Shown: piece after piece, positions 21,716 to 33,090 of the stretch
How positions within the stretch are numbered: position 1 is the first letter of the stretch
How the letters are laid out: every line of letters starts with the position of its first letter
NCBI GenBank assembly: GCA_022702545.1
Contig: JAHRBC010000002.1
Location: forward strand, 7,564,001 to 7,628,000
Origin: Phycomyces nitens
Taxonomy: Eukaryota > Mucoromycota > Mucoromycetes > Mucorales > Phycomycetaceae
Direction: 5' to 3'
Length of the DNA stretch: 64,000 nucleotides
The notes under the pieces: model-generated
Databases searched by the model: none
Told to the model about the DNA's origin: nothing
Seen by the model: the letters and a program-made list of their open reading frames with translations, nothing else
Position numbers and translations under genes: made by a program

Positions 21716-24700
21716 ATGTCTTCTATTTCCGCACAAAACACTACTGCCTGTTACTGCAACAAATGCAGCAATAACCAGCAAGGATTCACTATTGTATCCA
21801 AGCGCACTTACCAACGCCATAGTAAGAGAGCAAGAACTGAAGAAACCGGCGAATTTGAGAGCAGTATGTATACTAGTGTTAATTTTCATTTACTGCGCAA
21901 TAATAACTTGTATTTTTCAATTGAACTCAGGCACACAAAGTGATATGATGGATTTGGACGTTGAGGGTAAAATATATTTATTTGAAAACCAGTGCAGAGT
22001 AATAAACTAATCTAACCCATATTTGCAGCAATGCCGATTATTGAATCCGAATCCGTGGCAGTTGACAGTCAGCCCAGCTTACCTTTTGGGGATTATGACC
22101 AAATGGTTGATGCCAATCAACTTGACAATGAGGTCAATGGCGATGGTGCCGAAATCACCAACGACTCTGACAATGACAGTGATGATGAAGCCGATGTCGA
22201 GGAGATTGAGGTCGAGGAGTTTGATAGTGAAGGTCAGTATTGAATAGCTATAATACAAAAGCAAGCAAAAATTGAGTGTTAATAATTTTCCTTTTTAAAT
22301 AATAGACCCTTTTGCTACTCCTGGTATGCCCGAAAACCCAGTGCACAGAGCAATTGCCATTTTCGTTGTTCTGTTTGCATCCCGTTATGTGGTCGATAAG
22401 GGTGCTGTTGTCTTGATTGAGTTCATCAACAAACTCTTGACGATTTACGGACAGGACTTCCAATTGCCCTCAAGCCTTTCTGGTCTCCAAAGCATGACGG
22501 GTTTCACTGCCTTGACCAAGGGTGTAAAGAGATTCGTTGTGTGCCAGGATTGCCACACGGTGTATGAGGAAGCTGGGTCTGCTCCACTTCGGTGCGATTC
22601 TGCTAAGCTCGGTTCCCAATCTGTATGTGGTTGTCAATTGATGAAGCAATCGTCATCTGGTGCTTTGGTTGCCAAGAGATCGTACGTCTATCAGTCCGTC
22701 AAGCAGGCGTTGAGAGTCCTTTTCCTCCGCCCGGATTTTGAGACCAAGATTCGTCACTGGAACCAGGAGCTAAAAGTTGTAGACACCATGTGCGATATCT
22801 ACGATGGTGCAATGTGGAAGGGTCTCCAGGACATGGGTGGTGTTTCGTTCGTTGCAGATCCACGTTCTTTGATGCTGACACTGAACATTGACTGGTTCCA
22901 GCCCTTTGATGGAATCAGCTATTCTTGTGGTGCCATCTATCTTGTAATCAATAATTTGCCTAGGGAGGAAAGGTTCAAGGCCGAAAATACTATTCTCGTC
23001 GGTCTGATGCCTGGACCCAAGGAGCCAAAGACAGATGAGATCAACAGTTATCTCAAGCCATTGGTCGATGAACTGGAGCAGTTGTTTGTTGGAATAAGGA
23101 TCCCAACCTTTGAGTGCCCGTCTGGTGTCAATGTCCGTGGTGCATTGTTGATGGTGGCGTGCGATATCCCAGCTGCAAGGAAGACGAGTGGGTTTACGGC
23201 ACACAACAGCACCAATGCATGCTACAAGTGCAATCGTCAGTTCTCTCGTTTGGAGGGGTCAAACCAGGTGGATTTCCGTGGATTTGACTATTCACAATGG
23301 TCTCTTCGGACATCAGTTGACAACAGACACCATGCAACACTTTGGAAAGATGCCCAGACGATTTCCGAAAGGCATGGACTTGAAGTTGAGAATGGTGTAC
23401 GATGGTCAGAGCTTCACCGCCTCCAGTATCTTGATCTTGTCCGCGCAACTGTGGTGGACCCCATGCACAACCTCTTCCTGGGAACCGCCAAGAGAATGGT
23501 TGAAAACTGGATCTCTGGTGGTGATTTGTCCAATGACGATCTTCTTGTGATGCAGGAGATAGCAGACACCATGGAGCTGCCAAGTGATTACAGTTCACTA
23601 AAGACAAAGATTGCCAGGGGATTTCCATTCATGAAAGCAGACGAGTGGAAATCTTGGGTGCTGGTATATTTGCCTGTTGCGTTGAAGCCCGTTCTCCTGC
23701 GTCAAAAGTTTAACAGTTGGATGAACTTTGTGGATGCCTGCCGCCTGATTGTCAAGCCATCTGTGTCCTTCCAGGATGTTGACAATGCCCATCACCACCT
23801 TCAGCAATTCTGCCAAGAGTGCGAGCGCCTTTACCCTCCAAGTCTTCTCACCTGCAACATGCACCTGCACCTCCATCTTCATAAGACCATCAATGATTTT
23901 GGACTGGTGTACGGCTATTGGCTCTTTGGGTTTGAGAGGTACAACGGATTGCTAAAGAACGTGAGCACGAATGGAAAGAATGGGTTTGAGGCAACCTACA
24001 TGCGGAAATTTGTCCAGGACGTATTCAAGAATGATTATGTCAATGCTGTTCTACAATCTCCAAGCCAAGACATCTTCACTCCTCTCTTTTCAAACCTCCT
24101 CTCTGCCTCCACCTCTGCCTCTATCCCTACCCCCACACCCACACCCACACCAACACCAACACGACGCCCGTTCAGATTGCTGGATTTCATCGAAGCTTCA
24201 GAGAATTCTGAATTCCCAATCAAGGGTAACGAGCCTCTTCCCCCCTCTGCGTTTCCTCTGCTTCAAAAGTCTGCCACAAAAATGAGTGATATTGACTATC
24301 CTCAATTGTTGGCTTACTATGTGGATACGTATGACATTGACACCCTCCAGCATTATCAACATGCCACTTCTTCTTCGTTGTTTGTTGACAATCAGATCGT
24401 GAAGCTGAAATCGATAAATCTCCTTGGCCAAGTTTATCGTGGACACAATAGCTCTGGAAATGGTGGATCTCGTGTACAAGCTTTGTTTGGTAGCAGCACT
24501 GGTGAGAACCAGACCGCCTATACTGGGCAGATACAGTATATTTTTGTTCATCAGTTTACGCCGCCTCTCTCTGCCTCTGTCCGTTTAAATCGTCGTGGCT
24601 ATCAAAGCCAGCATGTCTTTGCCTTTGTGCGATGGAATGGTGTCTGTTATGAACGATCACGCGAAGATGAAGGTGTTGACATCTGTTTGCCCAGTTTTTC

Positions 24701-24830
24701 TCCTGCTACCAATGAGTGCATCTTGCCAGTGCATCGCCTTCTTTTGGAAGTTGCGACTGCCACACACACAAGCCGAAATGGTATAAAGAGGATGCTGGTC
24801 ATTCCTTTGCCAAAGAAACTTTGCGTGTAA
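21716..24830 (+). CDS. CACTA tnp2-family transposase (E1)
   Basis: Transposase of the element. Four exons: 21716-21863, 21931-21966, 22029-22232 and 22306-24830. All junctions are GT-AG and in phase, giving 970 aa. Exon 1 encodes a small zinc-binding motif (CYCNKC...H). Exon 3 is strongly acidic. Exon 4 carries the tnp2 core: CQDC...C zinc site, LTLNIDWFQPF, GLMPGPKEPK, ACDIPAARKTSGF with a following CYKCNRQF, DPMHNLFLGTAKRM, NMHLHLH and YGYWLFGFERYNG. Aspartates in NIDWF and CDIP are candidate catalytic residues. A TP-dipeptide repeat (about 24127-24165) links core and tail. No stop is present, so it could be active. Confidence 0.9.
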
Positions 24831-24955
24831 TAAAAAAAATAAATATCTTTTCTCTTTTATAAAGAACAAACAGAAATAGCATTGCCTTTATAAATGTCGT
24901 CAAAACGTAACGCGTGTCAAAAAAAATAGATGGAGAGATAAAAAAAATTATTTTA

Positions 24956-26144
24956 TTAAAGCCCATGTCTAAGAGCCCACTGAGCAAGACTGGGATTTAA
25001 ATTGGTCGGGACTGCCACGTCCACAGTTCTGCCATAAACCCTTGACAGCAACTGGTGAGAGTTTGCTCCAAGTTGGAGACCAATGAATCTATCAATGACT
25101 TGGATAAATCGGTTGTACTATCAATTGCACATTAGTAATCTAAAGTCATCCAAAATATTATTTATAATCAGCTCAACAACTCACTTCATCGCTTCTCCAA
25201 CTTGGGCGGACGGTCCGAATCACACGTCTTCTTCCAGTTTCGGAGACTTCGTCATCCGATTCTCCTCCGGACATTGCTTCCTTGGGGAGTGCATTGGCAC
25301 AATCCCGGCCCATCTCTTGGTTGATGGCAACCATGTTGCTGCCGTATGCCTTTGTTCGGCGCTTGTGGTTCTAATAATAACCTTGTTATTATTTTTTGGA
25401 ATAGATTTTTAATATATCAAGGATAACTTACTTCACCAGCACGTCTGGCTCTCCATGAACGTGTGTTCGTGATCTCTTTTGCAGCAGCAGAGATCTTCTC
25501 CTGTTTGCATCTGTTGATGAAGTTTTTGTGGAGCTTATCACGAAGATCCTTGGTTCTCATCCCATCACCAGCAAACTTGCGCTCCAGGACGACAAGAAGC
25601 CTGTTCACTAACTCCTTGTTTGGAGTCACATTAAAGTGAACATCCGTGTTCCACCTGGGCTTGTTAGTGTTGGCCAAGATCTCTGCTGGAGTATTTGCAT
25701 GGAAATTTGGCTCCCACAAGAACTCACGGATCTTTCTCTGATATAGTAAACAAGTTAATGAATTGATAATATAGTATAAGGTATAATGCTTACATTGACC
25801 TCCACTGATGTTTTATGGCTGGGTCCGGCCAAACCAATGGCCTCCACAACCGCAACATTGCTGGGTTCACTGGTGGCAGTGGCAGGAACCTCTTCTCCAA
25901 AATTGTCAATGGCCTTAATGGCTTCATGGGTTCCAGCAATGATGACACCAAGTCTGGCATCCATCGTTACCAGTTTGGTGTTGGAGGTCACCAACTCGCC
26001 TTCTACATTGGTGACCTTATCTTCCACTCTGGTCATGTTGTCTTGAATTCCAGAGAGCATCTCGACAATTTGCTCCATGTTGGCAGGAGTGAGAGCAGGA
26101 GCAGGAGTGGGACGAGGAGCAATCGATCTTCTTTGGTTAACCAT
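24956..26144 (-). CDS. CACTA companion gene (E1), unknown function
   Basis: I do not recognise the family. Four exons on the minus strand: 26144-25794 (351 nt), 25737-25432 (306), 25370-25185 (186) and 25117-24956 (162). All introns are phase 0 GT-AG, giving 334 aa. The start MVNQRRSIAPRP is conserved in E2 and E4. Exon 1 has a coiled-coil-like stretch (MEQIVEMLSGIQDNMTRVEDKVTNVE is the region, residues about 22-47). Exon 2 has NKPRWNTDVHFNVTPNKELV. Exon 3 ends GESDDEVSE...RPSWRSDE. It faces the tnp2 gene tail to tail, 125 bp apart. By position it could be the TnpA-like DNA-binding partner; that is inference only. Confidence 0.85.
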
Positions 26145-26256
26145 TTTCTAGAATATGGTAAAGTATATTTCGATTATAATTATTAGTTTTTGTTCAATTG
26201 AAATAAAAATAAATATAATACACATACAAAAACTGTTTTGTTGGGTGGGTGAGTAA

Positions 26257-26282
26257 GTGTGTGTGTGTGTGTGTGTGTGTGT
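26257..26282 (+). repeat. (GT)n microsatellite
   Basis: About 13 GT units upstream of the companion gene. A shorter tract sits at the same place in E4 (about 56535-56549). Confidence 0.9.
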
Positions 26283-26580
26283 AAAGGTAAGAGAGGTTGA
26301 ATATCAAAAAGGCCGTTATATATAGGCATTTTGAATGACTATAAAGATGTTCCTCTATTGTCTTGAAGCACTGAGATGCAAATCGGCCTTGATATTGTTT
26401 TTGGGCTCAATCCATCATGCTTTCCGCAGCATGCTTCAAAGGTGAAAAAAATTTCAGACTCTCTCCTTTTTTTGGTTCCCTTTATTTTTCCTTTTCCTTG
26501 CTTTTTTGATATTGGCGCCTTTCTCTGGTAAGACATTTTTTATACCTCTTTATACACACAAATTAACCTCTTTTTCATAG

Positions 26581-27090
26581 ATGTGCGCTCCCATTGCAAC
26601 TCATCCTTTCCACAATGGCCATCTAGACAAATACTCACTGGCCGCATTCACTGGTACCATCATCTTGATAAAAATTATTTTCACTTTCTCTTTTAGATTG
26701 GCCAAACAACTTATATAGGGATGCCATCGGCACCAGGTAAATTTTTTCTTTCAATCATACTTGTTCCCTCTCTGACTCTATTCCATTGTAGACTGCCCTT
26801 TCTATTCATGCCATCGGCCTCCTCCATCATTCGCAATTGTAATCATAAAGGTAATATTCTTTATAAATCTCTTTTTGCTTATCCAAAATATTATTCAGAT
26901 TATTTATTAATTATTATTATTATGTGTTTTATAGACTCACTTGGGCTTCCTTTACACACCATACCCCCTACTTTGATAACCCATTTGGCTCCTGGTATGT
27001 AAATTAAATATATCATCACTCTGTTCACCCATATTAATTTTTATTCCCTTTTTTATAGTAAAACCTGCCACACAGCCCATCCAGCCTTAA
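26581..27090 (+). pseudogene. Third CACTA gene, truncated copy (E1)
   Basis: Exons 26581-26653, 26697-26736, 26792-26850, 26935-26994 and 27059 onward match those of E4 in length (73, 40, 59, 60 nt) and in splice sites. Here the fifth exon meets TAA at 27088-27090 where E4 has TAC, so the product would be 87 aa rather than 138. The peptide starts MCAPIATHPFHNGHLDKYS and is proline-rich. A conserved upstream exon-like segment ending tttctctg/gtaag (about 26528) may be a 5' UTR exon. No family is recognised. Confidence 0.6.
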
Positions 27091-30000
27091 AATTCAAGTC
27101 CCCTTTGCGCACTCTTGCCCATCTCTTGCAATGTAAGTATCTTTTGACACACAAAAATTTTCTCTTTGTACCCCACATCATTAACACTTCTTTATCTTTT
27201 ACAGAACACTCCTGCAGCCCAAAAAATTGCTGGATATTCATATTTTTGCAGGTATTTTTTATGTAGAAAAATATTCCATCCAAATAGCAGCAAGCAACCG
27301 GGTAGAAACGGCTAGGCATAGGAATAGGCGTAATAATAGACCCTAAACCTAGAAACATTCTATTCTTTCCAATAAAAATAAAAGCGTAAACCATTACCAA
27401 TCCAATATAAACAGGAAATCAAATAATGGGTGATATATTACTGGTGAAGAAGAATAAAGAGGCTTTCAAGTGTTTGATTTGATTGGTCTTGGGTAGTAAC
27501 CACTAGTAGATACATCGAGTTTCTACAACTCGCAACATAAAGATATGTGACGTATCTGAACATTTCAACGACCACGTTGAGACGACCAAAATAGAACCGT
27601 TCTTTTAAATACTTTTTTTCATCGTTCCAAATCAGATCTATATACCGAAAGTGCTAACAGACCTCACCTGCGGCACATTTTTACATGTTTCTACTACTGC
27701 AAACCACGACACCGAGGTACCTGTGAAGCTAGCATGCCTCCTAGTTGAAAAAATATTTAAACTAGGTGAAACCCACCCCTTTTCAGTACCATAATGCCGG
27801 ATTTCTGGTACTACAAACAGCCCCTCTTTTGCAGTGATAGACAAGATCAATTGGTGGAGCCGGCACCAACGAGCACATCTGGAGTTCCGCCAAGCCATTC
27901 AGACCGCCAAATGCGCTTCCTGGCACGCCTTCTGTGAGGCTATGGAGAGAAACTTTGGCAAAGCTACCTCCAAAATCAAGCAGTTGAAGCGTCGCCGCCA
28001 ACCCCAACACACTTTCCAACATGACAATGGTCCCTCCGCAGCTGCTGAGACAATGCGCGCACACCTGTCCTCTGTCTACAGTGGTCACATCCTTCCCATC
28101 TCCCGTCCTCCTCCTCCTCCTGACACCCTCTCTCTCACCCCATTCGCCTCTGTTGACTCACCATTCGATTCATCGATGGTTGAAGAATACATGCATTGGC
28201 TCCCTACCCGAAAAGCCCCTGGCCCAGACCACATTCGCGCAGAAATGCTTAAACCCGTCCGTCGTTTTGTTGCCCCCCTCCTCTCCCTCCTCTTCACCAT
28301 CTGCTGGCAGTGGTCATACGTTCCTTCCCTCTGGCGTCAAGCCCAAGACTTCCCCATCTTCAAAAAAGGGAATCCATCCGAAGCAGCCAACTATCGACCA
28401 ATCTCCCTCACCTCAGTCGTTAGAAAGCTCTTTGAGATGTGTATTGCCCCGATCCTTCACTCCCATTCCCCTCCCCTTGACGTCTCCCAAGGTGGTTTCC
28501 GTCCTCGTCGTGGTGCCCTCGATCAAGCCCTATGCCTCCATGATCTCATGAAAGCCCACTATGCCCGTCACCACCACTACCCCGTCGTTGCCTTCCTTGA
28601 CATCAAGGCTGCCTATGATACTGTTGACCGACGGGTCATATGGCATGCTCTTGCCCAACGTCAAACCCCTCCCGCTCTTTTGGCCTTACTCGTCAACATG
28701 TTTGACGATGTGTCTATCTCTGTCCTTTTGGGCAATTTCGTCTCCTCTCCTTTCATTCCGTCAACGGGTGTGTTGCAAGGTTCTGTCCTCAGCCCCCATC
28801 TTTATTCCATTTACATCAACGCCCTGCCACCACTCCTTTGCACAGTTGCCACTCCATCCTCCGCCACTTTCCTCCCATCGCCCTCTCCCTCCTCGTTGGA
28901 TGCCTACCAGTCCCTTCTTGCTCCTTCAGGTGTGGATGGCTTTGGGCATATTCGTTCCCCCACCCCCATCAACTCTCTCCTCTTTGCTGACGACGTAGCC
29001 ATTCTTGGCAGTAAAGTCGATGTGCAACGCATGCTTGACCTCGCTGCTGAACACTCTTTTGCTCTTGGATACCGTTGGAGTTCCTCCAAGTGCGCCATCA
29101 TATGTCCTCCCACCCGTGCCCTCAACCCCACTTCCCTCTCCCTCTACAGCGAACAACTCCCCTTCGTCGAAGAGTTCATCTACCTTGGTGTCCCATTCCG
29201 TTCCAAGGGGATCTCCTCCTCATCCCTGGTCTCGCACCAAAAACCTGGCACTCTTGCCACAATGGCAACACTGAATGCAGTTGGTGCATGTTGTTCTGGC
29301 TTTTCCCTGCTGCTGAGTTCTCAGCTGTACAAGTCGTTCATTAGACCAAAGTTTGAGTACGGACTCGCCATTGCTGCCCTCATTGGGCGTGATTACAAGA
29401 ACCTGGAGAAACTGCAAGACAAGTGCTTGAGAATGATTGTGGGTGGTCACGCCACGTCATCTACAATCGTCCTCAAACACTTGTGCAACTTACCCAGTAT
29501 CCGGTTCCGTGTTGACGTTATTGTCACAAAGTTTTGCCTTTGTGCACGTTCCTTGCCTTCTGGCTGTCTCCTCTCGCTCCTTCTCCTCCACCATCCCCAG
29601 CACTCCTCCCTCAACCGCCTCCGCTCCAATGTCCTCTTCTCCAACCTTCCCCCCACCCTCCGCACCTTCTCACCCTCCCTCTTGAAAAAGCACTTTGAGT
29701 CAGTCCGTCAGATCCATTTTGGATATTTCTGCAATGAGACTGACCAAATGCTTATCAGAGCATGTCGCCCCGACCTTGGGGTTGACCCCATCCTCTTCCT
29801 CCCTGCCTCTCGTGTAGAGCGCAGCCGCCTCGTCCGATGGCGTATGGGTTGGTTGCCTGGCAGACCCAAGGAATGTCCTTGTGGTACTGACCACACCTCC
29901 CGTCGTCACTTGGCCGAGTGCCCCTCCATTCCCTCTTCCCTCTTTTCCGCACTCCCTCCTCCTTCCTCGCTCTTTGACCATCCCATTGATGCAGCCATCT

Positions 30001-30333
30001 CTTCCCTTCCCTCGTCCGCTGCCCACCCTTGCCCACCCTTTTGGATTCCGCTCCTCACGATCCTTTGGCACATAGACAAGCTGTGCAATCCTGATGGAGA
30101 GTACACCCACGAGAGGGACCATAGTGCTTTGTGGCATGCCACTTAGCCTTTTATTTTTATTTTATTTTTATCCTTTTCTAGTTCTTTTCGCGCAGGAAAA
30201 GTTGTCTATCTGTTCTCCTTCCTTCTCCCTTCCACTGTTACAAATATTATGCAGCTGCGAAGAGGAGAGTTGGGTACAGCTTTCATCCCAGTACTGTTAG
30301 CTCCCCACTTTTCCTCTCTTTTTTTTGTCTTTT

Positions 30334-30709
30334 TGTCAGGTATCGATCTGGTATTTCTTTTCTGGCACTTGTAACTAAGTCGCAGAATCAATACCACTGG
30401 GGATCGTCAAGTTCAAAGAATAGTTTTTAGGTAATAGATAGATCGCTTTTTATTGATACAAATCCTTTTACTATTTATACAAAATGTAATTAGATTTATG
30501 GCTAAATGTATAGCTACGTTAATATGTCTTAGATGGCTATTGTCCAGTAGAATATACTTAAGAGATATTCGCAATCTAAGACACTTGAGACATTTAGAAA
30601 CATATATAGGGAAACCAATTGGCAAGGTCTTGATCGTTTACCCAACAAGGTCAACCATTACTGGTTGCCTATCAAGAGCCGATTTCGGTTGCCGATGTCA
30701 ACTCTGACA
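30334..30709 (-). repeat. Solo gypsy LTR, reverse orientation (376 bp)
   Basis: On the minus strand it starts TGTCAGAGTTGACAT at 30709 and ends TGACA at 30334, flanked by TTTT on both sides (30330-30333, 30710-30713). It shares ends and the tataaatag...caataaaaag promoter block with the LTR at 438-784, but is diverged and has a longer 3' part. It interrupts the LINE-B 3' UTR; units 3 and 4 show the uninterrupted sequence. Confidence 0.85.
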
Positions 30710-30810
30710 TTTTGTCCCTAAGACTTTTTTCCTTCACCTTTCGTACTTGAGATGCTACATGATCTATAGATTGCCAGCAATATATCTCGTAATAAAAAAA
30801 TAATCTTTAA

Positions 30811-30825
30811 CCTGAGCTAAGCGGG
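30811..30825 (+). repeat. 15-mer tRNA-derived junction repeat, copy 3
   Basis: CTGAGCTAAGCGGGC between LINE units 2 and 3. Confidence 0.93.
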
Positions 30826-31819
30826 CCCTTCTGAAATGACACAGGTGTTGTAGATTTACCAGCTGCACCACAAAACTAGCAGAAATCCCGTGACGTCACT
30901 AAGGGCCCCACCAAGAAAGAGTGCTACGTCACAACTAACCGTCACTACCATCATCGGAACTTCAGCGGGACCTGAAGTTATCCCCAATTTCCGGATTTCT
31001 TGTCCAGAATATTGTCTCAATTCTTTTTCCCTTTTTATCTTTAAAGATTATTTCCCCTCACTTCGATTTACCCTGACATTTTTACCTTTACCCATTCCAT
31101 TGTTCACACTTCGATAATTCTTTCCAGCTTACCCCCCATATTTTATACTTCTTGTTCATTGACACTTTTCCGGATTTGTTCATATAATCTCTTTTATCTT
31201 TAGCTACGATTGGAATGACATTTGAATAACATAATTAGTAAGAAGAACTATTCAATAGTTTTGTATAAAAGAAGAGCAATATCTCTATCAATAAAATTCA
31301 TTCAGTTTTCCGATTATTTTCTTTTGAACCCAATTCGAGCTTGTATTATCCTGAGTGAAATACAAGGCTGTTTTCCGTTAAAGTTATAAGATCTCTGTCT
31401 CACTGTTGGTTCCATTGTCCGTTGTTTGTATATTCTGTCCGTTGCTGTCCGTTTTTCTGTCCGTTCTTATCCCGATTTCTGTCAGTTGATTGTCCCGAGT
31501 GAAATCAACTAGCCTTTAACTGTCCGTAAACCTTCTTGACCAGTTTACGCTACACAACCAAACTCAACACGCGTCAGAAATGTTTCTTGTTCTGCAATTC
31601 TGTCTCCTTCCTTTCACTGTTACACCTTTTTACACAGCTGCAAAGTGGAGAGCAGGTTCAGGCTTTTAGCTTAGTATGATTTGTTTCCTTTCTCCCCCTC
31701 TACTTTTTTTGTCTTTATGATTTCCTAAGACTTTTTTGCTCCTCTCTTTTGCACCTGGGATGCTATATGATCTATAGATCGCCAGCATTATATCCCTATA
31801 ATAAAAAATAATCTTTAAT
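30826..31819 (+). mobile_element. LINE unit 3, severely 5'-truncated, with LTR M4
   Basis: Without M4 the unit is only about 250 bp. It starts in the 3' UTR (ccttctgaaatgtttcttg, matching LINE-A at about 17990) and ends at the 15-mer. It has no coding sequence. Short 5'-truncated copies are typical of target-primed insertion. Confidence 0.85.
30836..31576 (+). repeat. Solo LTR-like element M4 (741 bp)
   Basis: TGACACAGG...CACGCGTCA with duplication GAAA (30832-30835, 31577-31580), starting 10 bp after the 15-mer. It contains a full CRE-like TGACGTCA at 30891-30898 and a TATA box TATAAAAG at 31264-31271. Two leader hairpins at 31340-31366 and 31485-31509 share the loop pattern gtccygagtga. 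Confidence 0.87.
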
Positions 31820-31834
31820 CTGAGCTAAGCGGGC
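31820..31834 (+). repeat. 15-mer tRNA-derived junction repeat, copy 4
   Basis: CTGAGCTAAGCGGGC between LINE units 3 and 4. Confidence 0.93.
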
Positions 31835-31844
31835 TCCTTGTGGT

Positions 31845-32825
31845 TGACACGGTGTGTTGTGGTGTTGTCGGCCTCAGTTGCAACCCGATTTTTGGGCCGT
31901 TTTGGGTAGCCAAGGTCACTGACGATGCAGGTAGTCATGACGTGGTCCTCAATTTATTTTATTTGCTGACGGCGGGCAAGGACCTTTGCACCTTTTCCCT
32001 TTGACATTTTTTCTTGCCTCTCAATTTTTCTAATTTTTCCTTAACAAAACCTTTTCCCCTTTCTTTCGATTTCCACTCACACTAAAATTTAGTGTTGTGT
32101 TTTGTTGTATACTTCTTTAACAATTTTGGTAAAGAATCTCTCATTAGTCAAGTCTACAAATCTCCCAACAATTTTCTCATTTATTTAGTTTTATTATTAT
32201 TTTTATTTTTATTGATCCTATTCTATTCAATCTTCTGTCAACTCTTCCGTATGTTATTTTATGATTTCATACAACATCATTCTATTACTTTATCGTATAT
32301 TATTTTATCCAACAATTAGTATAAATATCTCAAAATCAAACACTCAATAAACAATGTCGAGTTCTGATACAAGTTTCTTCTCTGACAAAGTTGTCTGAAT
32401 CCTTATTCTTTCTTGTAAATTTCTTCTGTTATATTTTGTTTCTTACCAAGTCTTCGTGGAAGATTGGTTGTTCTTTATATTTTTATTTGTATTAAGTCAA
32501 GTCTTCTTGGAAGATTGACTACCCCCTTTTTTTTATTTCTCATTTGTATCCCTGTGCTGTATTTTGTTATTAATTCACCTGTGGTGAAGTTAATATCATA
32601 TATTTGTATCTATCCTATTTGTATCCCCTTTGCTCTCACTTTTGTGAAAGCATTTCTTATTCCTGTTCTTGTAGTCACTTTGGTAACAAAGCGACTATCT
32701 TATTTGTACCCGTTTCCCCCTTTTCGAACCTATTCTTCCTCCATTCCAGATTTCGATCCATATTACTACCCGTACCTTTCTTTTCTCGTCCACCTCCTAC
32801 ACACAACAAAGTACCACACGTGTCA
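31845..32825 (+). repeat. Solo LTR-like element M5 (981 bp)
   Basis: TGACACGG...CACGTGTCA with duplication TGGT (31841-31844, 32826-32829), starting 10 bp after the 15-mer. Near-identical relative of M2. TATA box at 32320-32327. Confidence 0.88.
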
Positions 32826-33090
32826 TGGTACTGACCACACCTCCCGTCATTACTTGGCCAAGTACCTCTCTATTCCCTCTTCCCTCTTCTCCGCACTCCC
32901 TCCTCCTTCCTCGCTCTTTGGCCATCCCATTGATGCAGCCATCTCCTCCCTTCCCTCATCCACCGCCCACCCTCACCCACCCTTTTGGATTCCGCTCATC
33001 ACAATCCTTTGGCACATAGACAAGCTGTGCAATCCTGATGGAGAGTACACCCACGAGAGGGACCATAGTGCTTTGTGGCATGCCACTTAG
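32826..33090 (+). pseudogene. LINE ORF2 C-terminal fragment (unit 4)
   Basis: About 87 codons of the ORF2 tail (GTDHTSRHYLAKYL... to RDHSALWHAT) match LINE-B 29884-30146, with several changes including loss of the finger cysteine. A longer open frame reaching back to 32464 runs through LTR sequence and is accidental. No function is expected. Confidence 0.85.

Larger units (their letters stand above)
21474..27836 (+). mobile_element. CACTA element E1 (6.36 kb)
   Basis: Ends CACTGGAAAAAC and TTTTGCAGTG, the same ends as E4. It holds a tnp2 transposase (+), a convergent companion gene (-) and a small multi-exon gene (+). No 3-bp duplication is visible (CGC versus ATA), and 102 bp of the LINE are missing at the site. 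Either the target was deleted at insertion or a flank was lost later. Confidence 0.9.
20556..30146 (+). pseudogene. LINE-B ORF2, interrupted by CACTA E1
   Basis: Endonuclease-RT of LINE-B in two parts. 20556-21473 holds the endonuclease (LWNANGLQ, FITETWLL, CGNLNARLG with Asn in place of the Asp of LINE-A, SDHRLL). It has one TGA at 20853-20855, where LINE-A has arginine. 27837-30146 is open for about 770 codons with RT motifs FLDIKAAYDTVDRR, FADDVAILG and the tail finger CPCGTDHTSRRHLAEC. Compared with LINE-A, 102 bp (34 codons) are missing at the E1 insertion site, so the two halves are one gene with an in-frame gap. The RT half alone would look like a good gene, but it has no start of its own. 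Confidence 0.9.
18255..30810 (+). mobile_element. LINE unit 2 (LINE-B), with nested insertions
   Basis: Second full-length LINE, bounded by 15-mers at 18240 and 30811. It is a clearly diverged, C-richer relative of LINE-A. Its 5' end is atactctttcccttatagg when LTR M3 is removed. It carries ORF1 (19675-20559) and ORF2 (20556-30146), with CACTA E1 inserted in ORF2 and a reverse solo LTR in the 3' UTR (30147-30810). Confidence 0.85.

Noticed and set aside
6009..32829. The segments ending in CACGCGTCA first looked like exchangeable LINE promoter modules joined by template switching.
   Set aside because: Each has a 4-bp duplication on both sides, TG...CA type ends and a TATA box, and unit 5 shows the empty site. 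They are LTR insertions.
32464..33090. A 208-codon open frame.
   Set aside because: It runs from LTR M5 into a LINE ORF2 fragment; only 32826-33090 is real coding ancestry.
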